Notes: generated by a model from the sequence alone, not told the origin. A DNA stretch of 64,000 nt from an uncultured Anaerolineae bacterium (GCA_937943625.1 CALEAD010000007.1:1-64000), one strand, 5' to 3'. Positions 26,253-35,426 are shown, numbered from the stretch's first letter. A program made the numbers and translations.

Positions 26253-27884
26253 TTAGTACATGTCTGGGTTAGGCGCTGGGGCCGGCTTTTCTTTTTCCGG
26301 CACATCGGTGATCAGCGCCTCGGTCGTCAGGATCATCGAGGCGATACTGGCCGCGTTTTCCAACGCGCCGCGCGTTACTTTGGCGGGGTCAATGATGCCA
26401 GCCTTAATCATGTTCGTGTACTGGCCGGTCATCACATCGTAACCTATGTTGCTGTCACCTTTCTCCGCCTGGGCACGACGCACGTTCTGGATGATGACGT
26501 CGCCATTCTGGCCGGCGTTTTCGGCAATTTTGCGCATGGGCGCTTCCAGGGCAGCGCGGAGAATGTTCAGACCGGTCGTGGGGTCGCCAGCAGGCACTTT
26601 CACTTCATCCAGTGCCGGCAGGGCATTGAGCAGCGCCACGCCACCACCGGGCACAATACCTTCCTCAACGGCGGCGCGGGTAGCGCTGAGAGCATCTTCG
26701 ACGCGGTGCTTCTTTTCTTTCAGCTCCACCTCGGTGGCCGCACCCACACGAATGACGGCGACGCCACCGGCCAGTTTGGCCAGACGCTCTTGCAGTTTTT
26801 CGCGGTCGTAGTCAGAAGTGCTGCGCTCGATTTCGACCTTGATCTGGTCTACGCGGGCATTGATCAGCTTCTGGTCGCCACGGCCGTCTACAATGGTGGT
26901 CTCATCTTTAGAGGAAACCACTTTCGCGGCGCGGCCCAGATCGCTAATCTGCACGCTGTCCAGCTTGCGCCCCATCTCCTCGGTGATAACCTGCCCACCG
27001 GTGAGGATGGCAATGTCTTGCAGCATCGCCTTGCGGCGGTCGCCAAAGCCGGGCGCCTTGATCGCCAGGGCGTTGATCATGCCACGCAGCTTGTTCAGCA
27101 CCAGGGTGGCCAATGCTTCACCATCTACATCCTCGGCAATGATGACCAGGTTACGCTGACCAATCTGCACCAGTTTCTCCAGAATGGGCACAATGTCTTG
27201 CGCGGAGGAGATTTTCTTGTCGTGAATGAGGATGAACGGTTCTTCGATCACTGCTTCCATCGTCTCGGAATCGGTGACGAAGTAGGGGCTGATGTAGCCG
27301 CGATCGAACTGCATACCCTCGACGTATTCGGTTTCGAACTGCAACCCACGCGATTCTTCGACGGTGATGACGCCATCTTTGCCCACTTTGTCCATGACCT
27401 CGGCGATCAGGTTGCCGATTTCCGGGTCTTGGGCGGAAATGGAGGCCACAGAAGCGATTTCGTCACGGCTGTCAATGCTGACGGCCATTTCTTTGATGCG
27501 TTTGGCGAGGGCAGCCGTACCGGCTTCAATGCCCTGCTTTAGCAACATGGGGTTGGCGCCGGCGGCGACATTTTTCAACCCTTCGTGCACGATGTTTTGC
27601 GCCAGAACGGTGGCCGTGGTGGTTCCGTCGCCAGCGATGTCGTTGGTTTTGGTGGCCGCTTCTTTGAGGAGCTGCGCGCCCATATTTTCATAGGGGTCTT
27701 CCAGCTCAATTTCTTTGGCGACCGTAACGCCATCATGGGTGATGGTGGGAGCGCCAAATTTTTTGTCCAGGGCAACGTTGCGCCCTTTGGGGCCGAGGGT
27801 GGTGGCAACGGCCGTTGCGACCGTGTCTATCCCTTTCTTCAGCTTGCGCCGCGCATCTTCGCTAAAAACAAGTTGCTTTGCCAT
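26253..27884 (-). CDS. groEL: Chaperonin GroEL (60 kDa)
   Basis: A 543-residue chaperonin that forms two heptameric rings and folds proteins with GroES and ATP. N-terminal [23 protein letters not shown]-site [13 protein letters not shown] and [13 protein letters not shown], and the classical signature [12 protein letters not shown] are present. The C-terminus is short and ends [10 protein letters not shown], lacking the glycine-methionine repeat of E. coli. It follows groES by 16 nt on the same transcript and ends just before an intrinsic terminator. GGGAGATG supplies the ribosome-binding site. Control is by HrcA at two CIRCE operators upstream of groES. Confidence 0.98.
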   Translation of the reverse strand: MAKQLVFSEDARRKLKKGIDTVATAVATTLGPKGRNVALDKKFGAPTITHDGVTVAKEIELEDPYENMGAQLLKEAATKTNDIAGDGTTTATVLAQNIVHEGLKNVAAGANPMLLKQGIEAGTAALAKRIKEMAVSIDSRDEIASVASISAQDPEIGNLIAEVMDKVGKDGVITVEESRGLQFETEYVEGMQFDRGYISPYFVTDSETMEAVIEEPFILIHDKKISSAQDIVPILEKLVQIGQRNLVIIAEDVDGEALATLVLNKLRGMINALAIKAPGFGDRRKAMLQDIAILTGGQVITEEMGRKLDSVQISDLGRAAKVVSSKDETTIVDGRGDQKLINARVDQIKVEIERSTSDYDREKLQERLAKLAGGVAVIRVGAATEVELKEKKHRVEDALSATRAAVEEGIVPGGGVALLNALPALDEVKVPAGDPTTGLNILRAALEAPMRKIAENAGQNGDVIIQNVRRAQAEKGDSNIGYDVMTGQYTNMIKAGIIDPAKVTRGALENAASIASMILTTEALITDVPEKEKPAPAPNPDMY

Positions 27885-27900
27885 GTTTCATCTCCCTAGT

Positions 27901-28197
27901 TTAATTTTCCACAATTGCTAAAATGTCAGACTCTTTCAGGATCAGCAGTTTTTTATCGCCAACTTTCACTTCTGTACCGGCATATTTGGCAAACAGTACC
28001 ACGTCGCCCACAACCACATCCATCTCGATGCGGTCACCATCCTCATCACGGCGACCGGGACCAACAGCCAGCACAACGCCTTCTTGCGGCTTTTCTTTGG
28101 CGGTTTCTGGCAGTACCAGACCAGAAGCGGTAGTCTGTTCCTGCTCTTTTGGCTCAACAACCAAACGATCACCTAGCGGCTTGAGCTTAATGGACAT
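27901..28197 (-). CDS. groES: Co-chaperonin GroES (10 kDa)
   Basis: A 98-residue co-chaperonin that caps GroEL. It begins [20 protein letters not shown] and has the mobile loop segment [19 protein letters not shown] and the roof [20 protein letters not shown]. The start at 28197 is chosen because AAGGAG lies 8 nt upstream; a TTG two codons earlier would be only 2 nt from that site. It is the first gene after the CIRCE-flanked promoter and groEL follows directly. Confidence 0.98.
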   Translation of the reverse strand: MSIKLKPLGDRLVVEPKEQEQTTASGLVLPETAKEKPQEGVVLAVGPGRRDEDGDRIEMDVVVGDVVLFAKYAGTEVKVGDKKLLILKESDILAIVEN

Positions 28198-28251
28198 ACG
28201 CAAATCTCCTTTTGCAGATTATCTAAATTTTTTAAGCAAATTTTCAGGGGA

Positions 28252-28278
28252 TTAGCACTCTGTAAATTAGAGTGCCAG
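28252..28278 (-). promoter_or_regulatory. CIRCE operator, promoter-proximal (HrcA binding site)
   Basis: TTAGCACTC-TGTAAATTA-GAGTGCCAG: left arm perfect, right arm six of nine against the consensus TTAGCACTC-N9-GAGTGCTAA. It lies 13 nt downstream of the -10 box, between promoter and groES. Confidence 0.95.
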
Positions 28279-28291
28279 AAAAATCAGGCAC

Positions 28292-28320
28292 ATTTTAACA
28301 ACAGCGCCGCGGCTTGTCAA
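28292..28320 (-). promoter_or_regulatory. Sigma-70 promoter of groESL
   Basis: On the minus strand TTGACA (28320-28315), 17-nt spacer, TAAAAT (28297-28292). Near-consensus, and placed between two CIRCE elements. Confidence 0.9.
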
Positions 28321-28327
28321 GACATTT

Positions 28328-28354
28328 TTGGCAGTCAAAGGAAATGAGTGCTAA
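28328..28354 (-). promoter_or_regulatory. Second CIRCE operator, upstream of the -35 box
   Basis: TTGGCAGTC-AAAGGAAAT-GAGTGCTAA: right arm perfect, left arm seven of nine, with the exact 9-nt spacer. It begins 7 nt upstream of the -35 box, so the promoter is bracketed by two HrcA sites. Confidence 0.85.
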
Positions 28355-28393
28355 ACAATCTCTAATCTCTCATTCCTCAGCTAGGGCGTGCGC

Positions 28394-29617
28394 CTAGGGC
28401 GTGCGCCCCAGGGTCGCCAGGCGGCACAATTCCAGCCCTTCGCTGGCTTGCACGGCAACGGGGGAATCTGGTGGAGAAACTTGCAGCACTTGTTGGAACA
28501 GTGGTTCAGCCTTGTCGCACAAGGATTCGTCGGCGCGGTAATAAGAGGAAGCCAACATATTGAAGAAACGCGCATTGAGGGCGGTCGCACGGCCGTACAT
28601 GGCCACTGCCCGTTCCAGGTGCTCTACCGCTTTGGGAAAGTTGCTGCGGCGGAAGTACGCCTCACCCAGGCGACCCTGGGCGCGCGCCACATTTGGATTC
28701 AGCGACACCGATTTCAGCGCATTTTCTTCGGCCAGCGCGTCTTCACCGAGCTGCAGATACATGTGCGCCAGCCCATCGTAGGCGGCAGCATAGTTTGGAT
28801 CAACCCGCAACGCTTCCTCCAGGGTGATGATAGCCAGGGGGACACTGCCCGTAGCATAGTAGTTGTAGGCGAGGCTATAGTAAAGCGCAGGAATTGTGGG
28901 GTCGGCCTCTATGCCAAATTGAAGCTGCTCAATGGCCTGCTGATACCGGCCCAGGTAGACAAAGGTGAGCGCCATGTAATATCTGGCCCAAGGATTACGG
29001 GGCTGCAAAAAGACGGCAAAGTCCGCCAGTTCTTGCGCCTGGGCATATTTGTTCGGATCTCCTTGCAGCACCAGCGCCCCGGCTGCATAAGCATAGGCCG
29101 TGGCATTTTCCGGGTTGATGTTAGTGGCTTCACGCGCAGCGCGCCAGGCCTGTGCATATTGCAAATTGGCGCCAGACTGGTCACCCAAATCTACCAAACG
29201 ATTGCCGTTGGCCATATAGGCAGAGGCAGCGGCTGTCCATACACGGTCATTGTCTGGCGCTAACAGAGTCACCTGTTCCGCGGCAACAACGGCCTCTTCG
29301 GTGCGGTTTTCTTTGACCAGCAGGTCAATCAGGCGAATGTAAAATTCGGGGCGGGTGGCATCCAGGCGAATGGCGGTCTGAAAGTATTCTATCGCCTCTG
29401 CATACGCCTTGTCTTGCTCACTCAGGTCGGCCAGCAGGGCATATTCTGTGGCGGAGCGTGTGGGTGTAGGAATTGGCGTTGGGATGATGATAGAACGCAC
29501 TTCATCGCGCCGCGTCATGACAAAAACGGAAAGGGAGACCCCGGTCAGCACCACGAGGACAAGAAGGCAAGATGGGCCACGACGTGGGTAGGGGGGCTGT
29601 GTGTTCTTGATAACCAT
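28394..29617 (-). CDS. Membrane-anchored tetratricopeptide-repeat protein
   Basis: A 407-residue protein beginning MVIKNTQPPYPRRGPSCLLV, with one transmembrane helix (LLVLVVLTGVSLSVFVMT) near residues 18-35, then a PTPIPTPTRS linker and about eight TPR units through the C-terminus (for example AEAIEYFQTAIRLDATRPEF and PLAIITLEEALRVDPNYAAA). The repeats should face the outside. TPR lipoproteins and anchored TPR proteins often assist cell-envelope assembly; its neighbours are a PAC2 gene and PBP1A, but a link is inference. The start at 29617 begins the membrane helix; a longer frame to 29704 overlaps the upstream gene and is rejected. The stop region contains a duplicated CTAGGGCGTGCGCC. Confidence 0.82.
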   Translation of the reverse strand: MVIKNTQPPYPRRGPSCLLVLVVLTGVSLSVFVMTRRDEVRSIIIPTPIPTPTRSATEYALLADLSEQDKAYAEAIEYFQTAIRLDATRPEFYIRLIDLLVKENRTEEAVVAAEQVTLLAPDNDRVWTAAASAYMANGNRLVDLGDQSGANLQYAQAWRAAREATNINPENATAYAYAAGALVLQGDPNKYAQAQELADFAVFLQPRNPWARYYMALTFVYLGRYQQAIEQLQFGIEADPTIPALYYSLAYNYYATGSVPLAIITLEEALRVDPNYAAAYDGLAHMYLQLGEDALAEENALKSVSLNPNVARAQGRLGEAYFRRSNFPKAVEHLERAVAMYGRATALNARFFNMLASSYYRADESLCDKAEPLFQQVLQVSPPDSPVAVQASEGLELCRLATLGRTP

Positions 29618-29639
29618 AAAAAATGGGCCAGGGGTGGGG

Positions 29640-30560
29640 CTATTCGTCGCGGTCTCTGAACAGATTATCCAGCTCGGCCGCCCATACGTCGCCGAGTGGC
29701 ACAAATGGTTGCTCCGTAAAGGTTTCTTCTAGCTCGGCTAAAAATTCGCGCACGTTGAGCTGGGGCATTTCCTGCTCCAGGGCGTTGATTTTCTCTTCCA
29801 TGCCGCGCAGCAGGCGCTCGCTACGTCGCTGCAGGTCAGACAAATCAAGCGAAAGTTGGCAGAGGTGGTTGATGCGCCGCATGAGATCGTACCAGGCTTT
29901 GTAGTCGCTTTCAATGCTCAGGAGTTGCGGTTCGAGGTTGTTGGGGGAGAAGTTGTAAGCGGGCACAAAGGCGTACAGGTCCACCCACTCCAACCCCAGC
30001 GTCTCGGCGTGGTCTACCAGATAGGCGCCAATGGTTGCGCCACCCTCGTAATTAGAGAACTGTACGGCCGTTTCCGCCAATGCCTCTTTCATCTGGGGCA
30101 GACTATACAGGCAAGAAATTTGCCGCTCGCGGTTAAATGGCATGGCACCATATACGCCGCCAACGCTGACAACGCGCCTGACACCCAAAAGCTGGCAGGC
30201 ATGACCAAATGCTTCGACGTATCGCTCCACGTTGATTTGTGGCTCATCGCCGATGAAGATGAACAGGCCGTTTTCCGCATCGCCCGTATAGTAAAACTCG
30301 TTGCGATTTCTTTGCAGAGTTTGGCGATACCCTTCCTGCAGGTGGATCATTGGCCGGAACATACCGTGTGTGCCGGGTACCTGAAACAGATAAAAGCCGT
30401 ATGGCTTTAATTCACCCACTTTTTGCGCACCTGTCTGCTCAATCAGGTAAAGCGGTAGCTCAGAAGAGATGGAGCCCGCATCAGCCCACTGTCGCCAACC
30501 GGCAATCAGGCACAAATTTTGCGCGTGGGGGAATGGGTCAATCGTCAATAGTTCGTCCAT
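29640..30560 (-). CDS. PAC2 family protein (proteasome assembly chaperone-like)
   Basis: A 306-residue protein of the PAC2 superfamily. It begins MDELLTIDPFPHAQNLCLIA with GWRQWADAGSISSELPLYLI; the core has FIFIGDEPQINVERYVEAFG, RRVVSVGGVYGAMPFNR and YEGGATIGAYLVDHAETLGL. In eukaryotes PAC2 helps build the proteasome; actinobacterial and archaeal members occur near proteasome or ligase genes, but no proteasome gene lies in this window. The start at 30560 has AAGGAGAG upstream. It is followed after 22 nt by the TPR gene on the same strand, so the two may be one transcription unit. Confidence 0.87.
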   Translation of the reverse strand: MDELLTIDPFPHAQNLCLIAGWRQWADAGSISSELPLYLIEQTGAQKVGELKPYGFYLFQVPGTHGMFRPMIHLQEGYRQTLQRNRNEFYYTGDAENGLFIFIGDEPQINVERYVEAFGHACQLLGVRRVVSVGGVYGAMPFNRERQISCLYSLPQMKEALAETAVQFSNYEGGATIGAYLVDHAETLGLEWVDLYAFVPAYNFSPNNLEPQLLSIESDYKAWYDLMRRINHLCQLSLDLSDLQRRSERLLRGMEEKINALEQEMPQLNVREFLAELEETFTEQPFVPLGDVWAAELDNLFRDRDE

Positions 30561-30725
30561 CGGCGCTCTCCTTACTCTAACAATAGCATAAGGCAAACGT
30601 CCGTGCCAAAGTTCCTGTCATTCTTTCAGGTCGTCTCCTCCCTAGTCATGCGCCTCTTTGCTGAAGCCCGCGCCAAAGCATCCATTTGCCTGAATGGTAC
30701 CCGATGGGCTCCCGGCGCTTTGCGC

Positions 30726-33488
30726 CTATGGCGCAATCGTCACAGGCACGTGGTAAGGCTCGCCGGCAAAGTTGCCGTCGTGGCCAACTAACACTAGACG
30801 AATGACATAGTCACCGGCAGGAAGCGCATCTGCCTGTAGCATTTCCAGCACGCCGTTGTTGACAGGCTGGCCGTGTGTGGTACCAAAGGTGATCCACTCG
30901 CTGGGGGAACGGCCGTTGCCAATTTCCAGCTTGTAAAACTGCACCTGCGCCGCGTCGAACTGTGCTGTGCCCACAATTGGCGTATTGCCGCGAATTTGCT
31001 GCCCGGCCGCAGGCGCCGTAATGCGGTAGCTCAGGCCAGGGCTGGAGCCAGCGCCAGCACCGGGGCCAGAGTCAGAGCCAGGGCGAGAGGAAGCGGAAAA
31101 GGAAGGCACGCCCGTGCAGACGCTTTCCGGGGCCATCTGATAGCCTGTCCCCTGCGCCCATAGCCGCGCGCGCACCTCATCGGCGTAAAATGGCGGAACC
31201 GGCAAGAAGAGTCGCGTCCCTTCGCCAGGGTGCACCATATTGACCACGCACTGTGTTGGCAGGGGCGCCTGCGCCCCATCCGCTAACTGTGGGCGCGAGA
31301 TACGCTGCGCCGCCTCGGCCGAAAGCGGTTGCGTCAGCAGCGTCCAGGCGCCGGGGTTGCTTTGCGTATCGGGCACGTACCCCAGGCGGGGGATACCATG
31401 CACCGGCGCGCCAATGACAAACAGGTCGGTGCGCGAGGCCGTGCAGCGCGCGCCCCCTGTGCCCTGCGGCAGGCACACTTGCCGCTCCTCGACGCCGCCG
31501 GGGTTGACAAACTCTACCGCGGGTGGCACGCCATTGACCCAAAGGCTGCGCAGCAGCGTCTCGTCGGCGTAAATGGCCTGCATGATGCGGTTCCACACGG
31601 GAGCGGCCGTTTGCAGCCCAGAGGAGTTACGCATGGGTGCGCCATTAGCGTTGCCCATCCACACCCCCACAACCACGCCAGGGGTATAGCCAATTACCCA
31701 ATTGTCGCGGAAATCGGTGGTTGTGCCCGTTTTCACGGCAGCGGGAAAAGGGAGTTCCAGCGCACTGCCGCGCCCCATGGCGGGGATGCGCGCGCGGTCA
31801 TCGTCTAAAATGTCGCTGATGATGTAGGCAATGGCGGGGTCAAGTGCGCGCACCGGGGGCACAGACTCGCGCTGTGCGTCGTACAGCACGTTACCACGGC
31901 TGTCGGTGATGCGCAGAATGCTGGTCAGGCGTGGCCGCTGCCCCATGTTGGCCAGGGTGGCATACGCATGGGTCATCTCCAGCAGGGTTACTTCGCCGCC
32001 ACCCAGGGTTAGTGCCAGGCCATAGTAACCGGGCGGCTCTTTTAAGGATTCTACGCCCATGCTGCGCGCCGTCTGAATGAATTGGGGAATGCCAATGTCG
32101 CGCAGCAACTGGATGGGGGGAATGTTGTAGCTGTTGGCCAGGGCATCACGGAAGAGAATGGGGCCATGATAACGGCCGTCGTAGTTGCGCGGCCGCATTA
32201 ATTCTCCACCTCCCAGATCAATCACAATCGGCACATCCCACAGCACATCGGCCGTTGACCACCCCTGCTTCATGGCAGCGGCATAGGTAATGGGTTTGAT
32301 GCTGCTACCCGGCTGGCGTCGGCTGATGGCAACGTTGACCTGCCCATCTATGCCTGTGTTAAAGTAATCCAGGCTGCCGACCATGGCCAGAATTTCCCCC
32401 GTGCCCGGTTTGAGAATGACCACAGCGCCATTGCTGACGTTGTTACTGGCCTGGCGCGCCGCCACCTGCTCGCGCACGGCCGTTTCCGCCAGGCGAAACA
32501 TCTCCAGGTCAAGCGTCGTCGTCACCTGCCAGCCACCGCGCGTCAGCGCGTCTGCGCCATAGCGCCGCTCCAGCTCATCCTGCACATACAGCACAAAGTG
32601 GGGCGCTTGCAGCACCTTGCTGGCCGCTTCCTGCTCCAGGGGAATGCGTGGAGCCAACACAATGGGCAACTTTTTCGCCACATCTGCATCTACCTGCGCG
32701 ATCATGCCCTCGCTCACCATCAAATCGAGAATAAATTCCTGTCGCGCTTTGGCCGCGGCAAAATTGACATAGGGATCCCATAGGGCTGGCGCCTGCGGCA
32801 AACCGGCCAGAAAGGCCACCTCAGAAAGGTCAAGCTGTGCCGCCGACTTGGCAAAATACGTTTGCGCCGCCGCCTCGATGCCATAAGCGAGATTGCCATA
32901 GTAGATTTCATTCAGGTACATCTGAATGATCTCTTGCTTGCTGCGCTGCCGCGTCATGATAAAGGCAAGAAAAATCTCGCGCAGCTTGCGCTCATAGCTA
33001 ACGGCCGTACGCTCTTCGTAATTGAAGACAATGTGGCGCACCAACTGCTGCGTGATCGTGCTGGCGCCCACGGGGCGACTACCTGTCTGGCGATAGTTGT
33101 ACACCAGGGCGGCCACCATCGCTTCCGGGTCAAAGCCATAGTTTGTCCAGAAGGTGTCATCTTCTACGGCAACGGTGGCATCTATGACCACGCGCGGAAT
33201 TTCAGAGTAGGGCAGCCAACGCCGCTTTTCTGTCGTGGTCAGCTCAAACAGCAATTCGCCGTTGCGGTCATAGAAGCGCGGTGTGCCCCCCACCCCCGTG
33301 CCGCGAAAGGTGGTCACGTGGGCAATGGCGTCGCCAAGCTGATTGCTAAGGTAGATATAGCCAATCATGAAAGCGATGATGCCGGCCAGCAGCGCCAGCA
33401 CGCCCAGTTGCACCAGTAACAGCAAAAAACGGCTGCAGCCAGACGGCCGTTTTGCTTGCGGTTGCGGCCGTTTTCCGGTAGAACGCAT
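30726..33488 (-). CDS. Penicillin-binding protein 1A (bifunctional transglycosylase/transpeptidase)
   Basis: A 920-residue class A PBP. An N-terminal membrane helix (FLLLLVQLGVLALLAGIIAF) is followed by a GT51 transglycosylase domain (VAVEDDTFWTNYGFD with the catalytic glutamate, and GASTITQQLVRH). The transpeptidase has SSIKP for the acylated serine, a SYN motif in LANSYNIPP, and KTGTTTDFRD. It polymerises and cross-links peptidoglycan outside the membrane. The last 100 residues (ITAPAAGQQIRGNTPIVGTA) form an additional beta-sandwich-like domain after a low-complexity SGPGAGAGSSPG linker. The start at 33488 is tentative: no Shine-Dalgarno, and the frame is open to 33641. Confidence 0.92.
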   Translation of the reverse strand: MRSTGKRPQPQAKRPSGCSRFLLLLVQLGVLALLAGIIAFMIGYIYLSNQLGDAIAHVTTFRGTGVGGTPRFYDRNGELLFELTTTEKRRWLPYSEIPRVVIDATVAVEDDTFWTNYGFDPEAMVAALVYNYRQTGSRPVGASTITQQLVRHIVFNYEERTAVSYERKLREIFLAFIMTRQRSKQEIIQMYLNEIYYGNLAYGIEAAAQTYFAKSAAQLDLSEVAFLAGLPQAPALWDPYVNFAAAKARQEFILDLMVSEGMIAQVDADVAKKLPIVLAPRIPLEQEAASKVLQAPHFVLYVQDELERRYGADALTRGGWQVTTTLDLEMFRLAETAVREQVAARQASNNVSNGAVVILKPGTGEILAMVGSLDYFNTGIDGQVNVAISRRQPGSSIKPITYAAAMKQGWSTADVLWDVPIVIDLGGGELMRPRNYDGRYHGPILFRDALANSYNIPPIQLLRDIGIPQFIQTARSMGVESLKEPPGYYGLALTLGGGEVTLLEMTHAYATLANMGQRPRLTSILRITDSRGNVLYDAQRESVPPVRALDPAIAYIISDILDDDRARIPAMGRGSALELPFPAAVKTGTTTDFRDNWVIGYTPGVVVGVWMGNANGAPMRNSSGLQTAAPVWNRIMQAIYADETLLRSLWVNGVPPAVEFVNPGGVEERQVCLPQGTGGARCTASRTDLFVIGAPVHGIPRLGYVPDTQSNPGAWTLLTQPLSAEAAQRISRPQLADGAQAPLPTQCVVNMVHPGEGTRLFLPVPPFYADEVRARLWAQGTGYQMAPESVCTGVPSFSASSRPGSDSGPGAGAGSSPGLSYRITAPAAGQQIRGNTPIVGTAQFDAAQVQFYKLEIGNGRSPSEWITFGTTHGQPVNNGVLEMLQADALPAGDYVIRLVLVGHDGNFAGEPYHVPVTIAP

Positions 33489-33608
33489 TTGAACAGTCAC
33501 TTTTCGCCCATTCACAGAATCAATGGTATGCACTTCTGCCCTCAGGTCAAGTTGCCAGGCACAGGAAGCCGCACAGGAGATAGCGGCACAGCGAGCGGCG
33601 GGCTGAGC

Positions 33609-33637
33609 TTGACGCTTCTCTGGGCTTGTGCTATATT
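33609..33637 (+). promoter_or_regulatory. Sigma-70 promoter of infC-rpmI-rplT
   Basis: TTGACG (33609-33614), 17-nt spacer, TATATT (33632-33637). It predicts a 5' leader of about 185 nt before the AUA start of infC. Confidence 0.7.
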
Positions 33638-33697
33638 CCACACACTTTCCGGTCAGGTTGACCGGCTTTTTGTTGTATAAAAAGTAACTACCAGGCC

Positions 33698-33762
33698 GTT
33701 GGTTGATTGGTTTAATCGTTGCTTAGTTGGCTGAAAGCCAACCATCAAACCATTAACCAACA
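33698..33762 (+). repeat. Hairpin-forming repeat in the infC leader (family E)
   Basis: GTTGGTTGATTGGTTT pairs imperfectly with AAACCATTAACCAAC, around an inner perfect hairpin GTTGGCT-GAA-AGCCAAC (33726-33742). Relatives occur before the genes at 35530, 57334 and 61809. Confidence 0.65.
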
Positions 33763-33829
33763 AACTTTTCCAGAGCGCCTTGATAGTTACGGCAAAAATC
33801 AGCAATTTGTGTACAGAGGAGTTGTTACA

Positions 33830-34381
33830 ATAAGAAGAGGCCGCAGCAAACCCAGCAGAGACGATAGCGCGTCTATAGACTACCGGATCAACAATCGCAT
33901 TCGCGTACCCGAAGTTCGCCTGATTGATCACCATGGGGTGAATCATGGAGTGGTCAGTACGGCCGTGGCGCGCGACATGGCTTTTCAGGCGGAGCTAGAC
34001 CTGGTAGAAGTGGCGCCCAACGCCGACCCCCCCGTTTGCCGTATTATGGACTACGGCAAATTCGCCTACGAAAAGACCAAACGGGAACGGGAAGCACGTA
34101 AACATCAGAAACAGATTGAGGTCAAGACCATCAAGCTCACCCCCAGAACCTCCCCTTTCCATAAGGAAATCACCGTGCGCAAAGCACGTCAATGGCTCGA
34201 AGAAGGAAAGAAGGTCAAATTCATGGTGCGCTTCAAGGCCAGAGAGATCACCTACCCGGAAATTGGCCAGCAAACTTTGGAAGAAATTGCCGAAGCGCTG
34301 ACCGACATTGCCGAAGTAGAACAAGAACCCAAGCTGGAAGGCTGGTCTATGACCCTCATGCTCAACCCGTTAAACTCCTAA
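33830..34381 (+). CDS. infC: Translation initiation factor IF-3, probable AUA start
   Basis: About 183 residues covering both IF-3 domains: N-terminal YRINNRIRVPEVRLIDHHG with QAELDLVEVAPNADPPVCRI, MDYGKFAYEKTKRER linker, and C-terminal IKLTPRTSPFHKEITVRKAR with the RFKAREITYPEIGQQ segment. It binds the 30S subunit and checks the initiator tRNA. No ATG, GTG or TTG in frame suits homology; ATA at 33830 has AGAGGAG 8 nt upstream. Non-AUG starts (AUU, AUA, AUC) are established for infC, where IF-3 represses its own translation. An ATG at 33719 would add 37 residues written by a repeat. It heads the conserved infC-rpmI-rplT operon. Confidence 0.9.
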   Translation: MRRGRSKPSRDDSASIDYRINNRIRVPEVRLIDHHGVNHGVVSTAVARDMAFQAELDLVEVAPNADPPVCRIMDYGKFAYEKTKREREARKHQKQIEVKTIKLTPRTSPFHKEITVRKARQWLEEGKKVKFMVRFKAREITYPEIGQQTLEEIAEALTDIAEVEQEPKLEGWSMTLMLNPLNS

Positions 34382-34474
34382 GTCTGCTCTCCTTCTGAGT
34401 TTCGGCAGAGCAGCTTGCAAATGGGGTGTAAGCTCTCACGCAACAGCGTGATAAGTTAAAATCTTTGCCACAGA

Positions 34475-34498
34475 AAGCCCGCACGGGGCTTTTTGTTG
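34475..34498 (+). terminator. Hairpin with T-run between infC and rpmI, possible attenuator
   Basis: AAGCCC-GCACG-GGGCTT followed by TTTGTTG. The 6-bp stem is modest. It lies 15 nt before the rpmI start, so it may be an attenuator used in L20 autoregulation rather than a full terminator. That role is inference. Confidence 0.55.
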
Positions 34499-34512
34499 TG
34501 AGAGGGATAAAG

Positions 34513-34761
34513 ATGCCAAAAGTAAAAACAAGAAAATACAAGCTCAAGACGTATAAAGCCGCCGCGAAGCGCTTCCGCGTGACGGGAACAGGCAAAATTG
34601 TGCGCACCAAAGGCGGCAAAAGCCATTTGCGCCGCCGCAAGGCCAAGCGCGCAAAGGCCCTGTTCTCGCGTATGCTCGAAGTGACAGCGCCCGGCGACCG
34701 CCGCCGCATCAAGCGGATGGCGCCCTATCTGAAAAAGTACAAGGCGAACCCCCCGGCATAA
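34513..34761 (+). CDS. rpmI: Large-subunit ribosomal protein bL35
   Basis: An 82-residue basic protein with the bL35 core AAAKRFRVTGTGKIVRTKGG and KSHLRRRKAKRAKALFSRML, ending PYLKKYKANPPA. Most bL35 proteins have about 65 residues. The extra length comes from an insert after MPKVKT (RKYKLKTYK) and a longer helical tail. The ATG at 34513 has AGAGGGATA 6 nt upstream. It lies in the expected place between infC and rplT. Confidence 0.95.
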   Translation: MPKVKTRKYKLKTYKAAAKRFRVTGTGKIVRTKGGKSHLRRRKAKRAKALFSRMLEVTAPGDRRRIKRMAPYLKKYKANPPA

Positions 34762-34865
34762 GGGAAGCGGCGCCAAATTATCGTATCCTGATCGCTGCCT
34801 GGCCTCGGTTGGCCATGTCCGGCTTGAGTGTCCAGTGCTTATACGAAAATGCGAGGTAAAGAGTT

Positions 34866-35219
34866 ATGCGCGTAAAAGGTGGGACGGTAACACGCCGTCG
34901 GCATAAGAAAATTTTAGATATGACCAAAGGCCAGTGGGGCACACGCAGCAAGCTGTTCCGCCGCGCCAACGAAGCGATGATGAAGTCGTACTGGTATGCG
35001 TACCGGGACCGTCGGCAGCGTCGCCGCGATTTTCGCCAGCTATGGATTGCCCGCATCAATGCGGCCGCACGGCTAAATGGCCTGAGCTACAGCCGCCTGA
35101 TCCACGGGCTAAAGCTGGCAAATGTGCAGTTGGACCGGAAAGTATTGGCCGATTTGGCAGTGCGGGATGAAGCGGCTTTTGCTGCGGTTGCTGCGCTTGC
35201 CAAACAAGCATTGGCCTGA
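34866..35219 (+). CDS. rplT: Large-subunit ribosomal protein bL20
   Basis: A 117-residue protein with the typical bL20 pattern: basic N-terminal [40 protein letters not shown], and C-terminal [20 protein letters not shown]. It binds 23S rRNA early in assembly and in other bacteria represses its own operon by binding the leader mRNA. A 104-nt gap with GCGAGGTAAAGAG before the ATG separates it from rpmI. A strong terminator follows. Confidence 0.97.
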   Translation: MRVKGGTVTRRRHKKILDMTKGQWGTRSKLFRRANEAMMKSYWYAYRDRRQRRRDFRQLWIARINAAARLNGLSYSRLIHGLKLANVQLDRKVLADLAVRDEAAFAAVAALAKQALA

Positions 35220-35241
35220 TTTTAAGCATCCGTAACCTCTC

Positions 35242-35278
35242 AAAACGCCACGCCTGGCAACAAGCGTGGCGTTTTTTT
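35242..35278 (+). terminator. Intrinsic terminator after rplT
   Basis: AAAACGCCACGC, a 10-nt loop, GCGTGGCGTTTTTTT. A strong stem followed by seven T residues. Confidence 0.95.
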
Positions 35279-35287
35279 GTTAAGGGC

Positions 35288-35426
35288 ATGGTTCATGACG
35301 CTCTGGAAAGAAGCTTTACAATTTTTTCCACCGCCGACGGCAGACGGCCGATCGCGACACCGGAGAGGTATAGCGGTCTGCGGTCGGTGGTCAGCGGTCT
35401 AATTTGTCAAGATGCTTTGAACCATG
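35288..35426. repeat. Family B dispersed element with both inverted ends
   Basis: Left end CATGGTTCATGACGCTCTGG, inner CTTTACAATTTTTT; right part GCGGTCTAATTTGTCAAGAT and end TGAACCATG. The ends are inverted repeats (CATGGTTCA/TGAACCATG), the inner blocks TTTACAA and TTGTCAA are also inverted, and the centre is a GACGGCAGACGG / GCGGTCGGTGG tract. About 139 bp and without coding capacity, so MITE-like. Confidence 0.8.

Noticed and set aside
26706-27542. 278-codon plus-strand open frame opposite groEL
   Set aside because: Antisense to conserved groEL; composition typical of a shadow frame.
33719-33829. Upstream ATG for infC
   Set aside because: Would add 37 residues encoded by the family E hairpin; no Shine-Dalgarno and no IF-3 homology.
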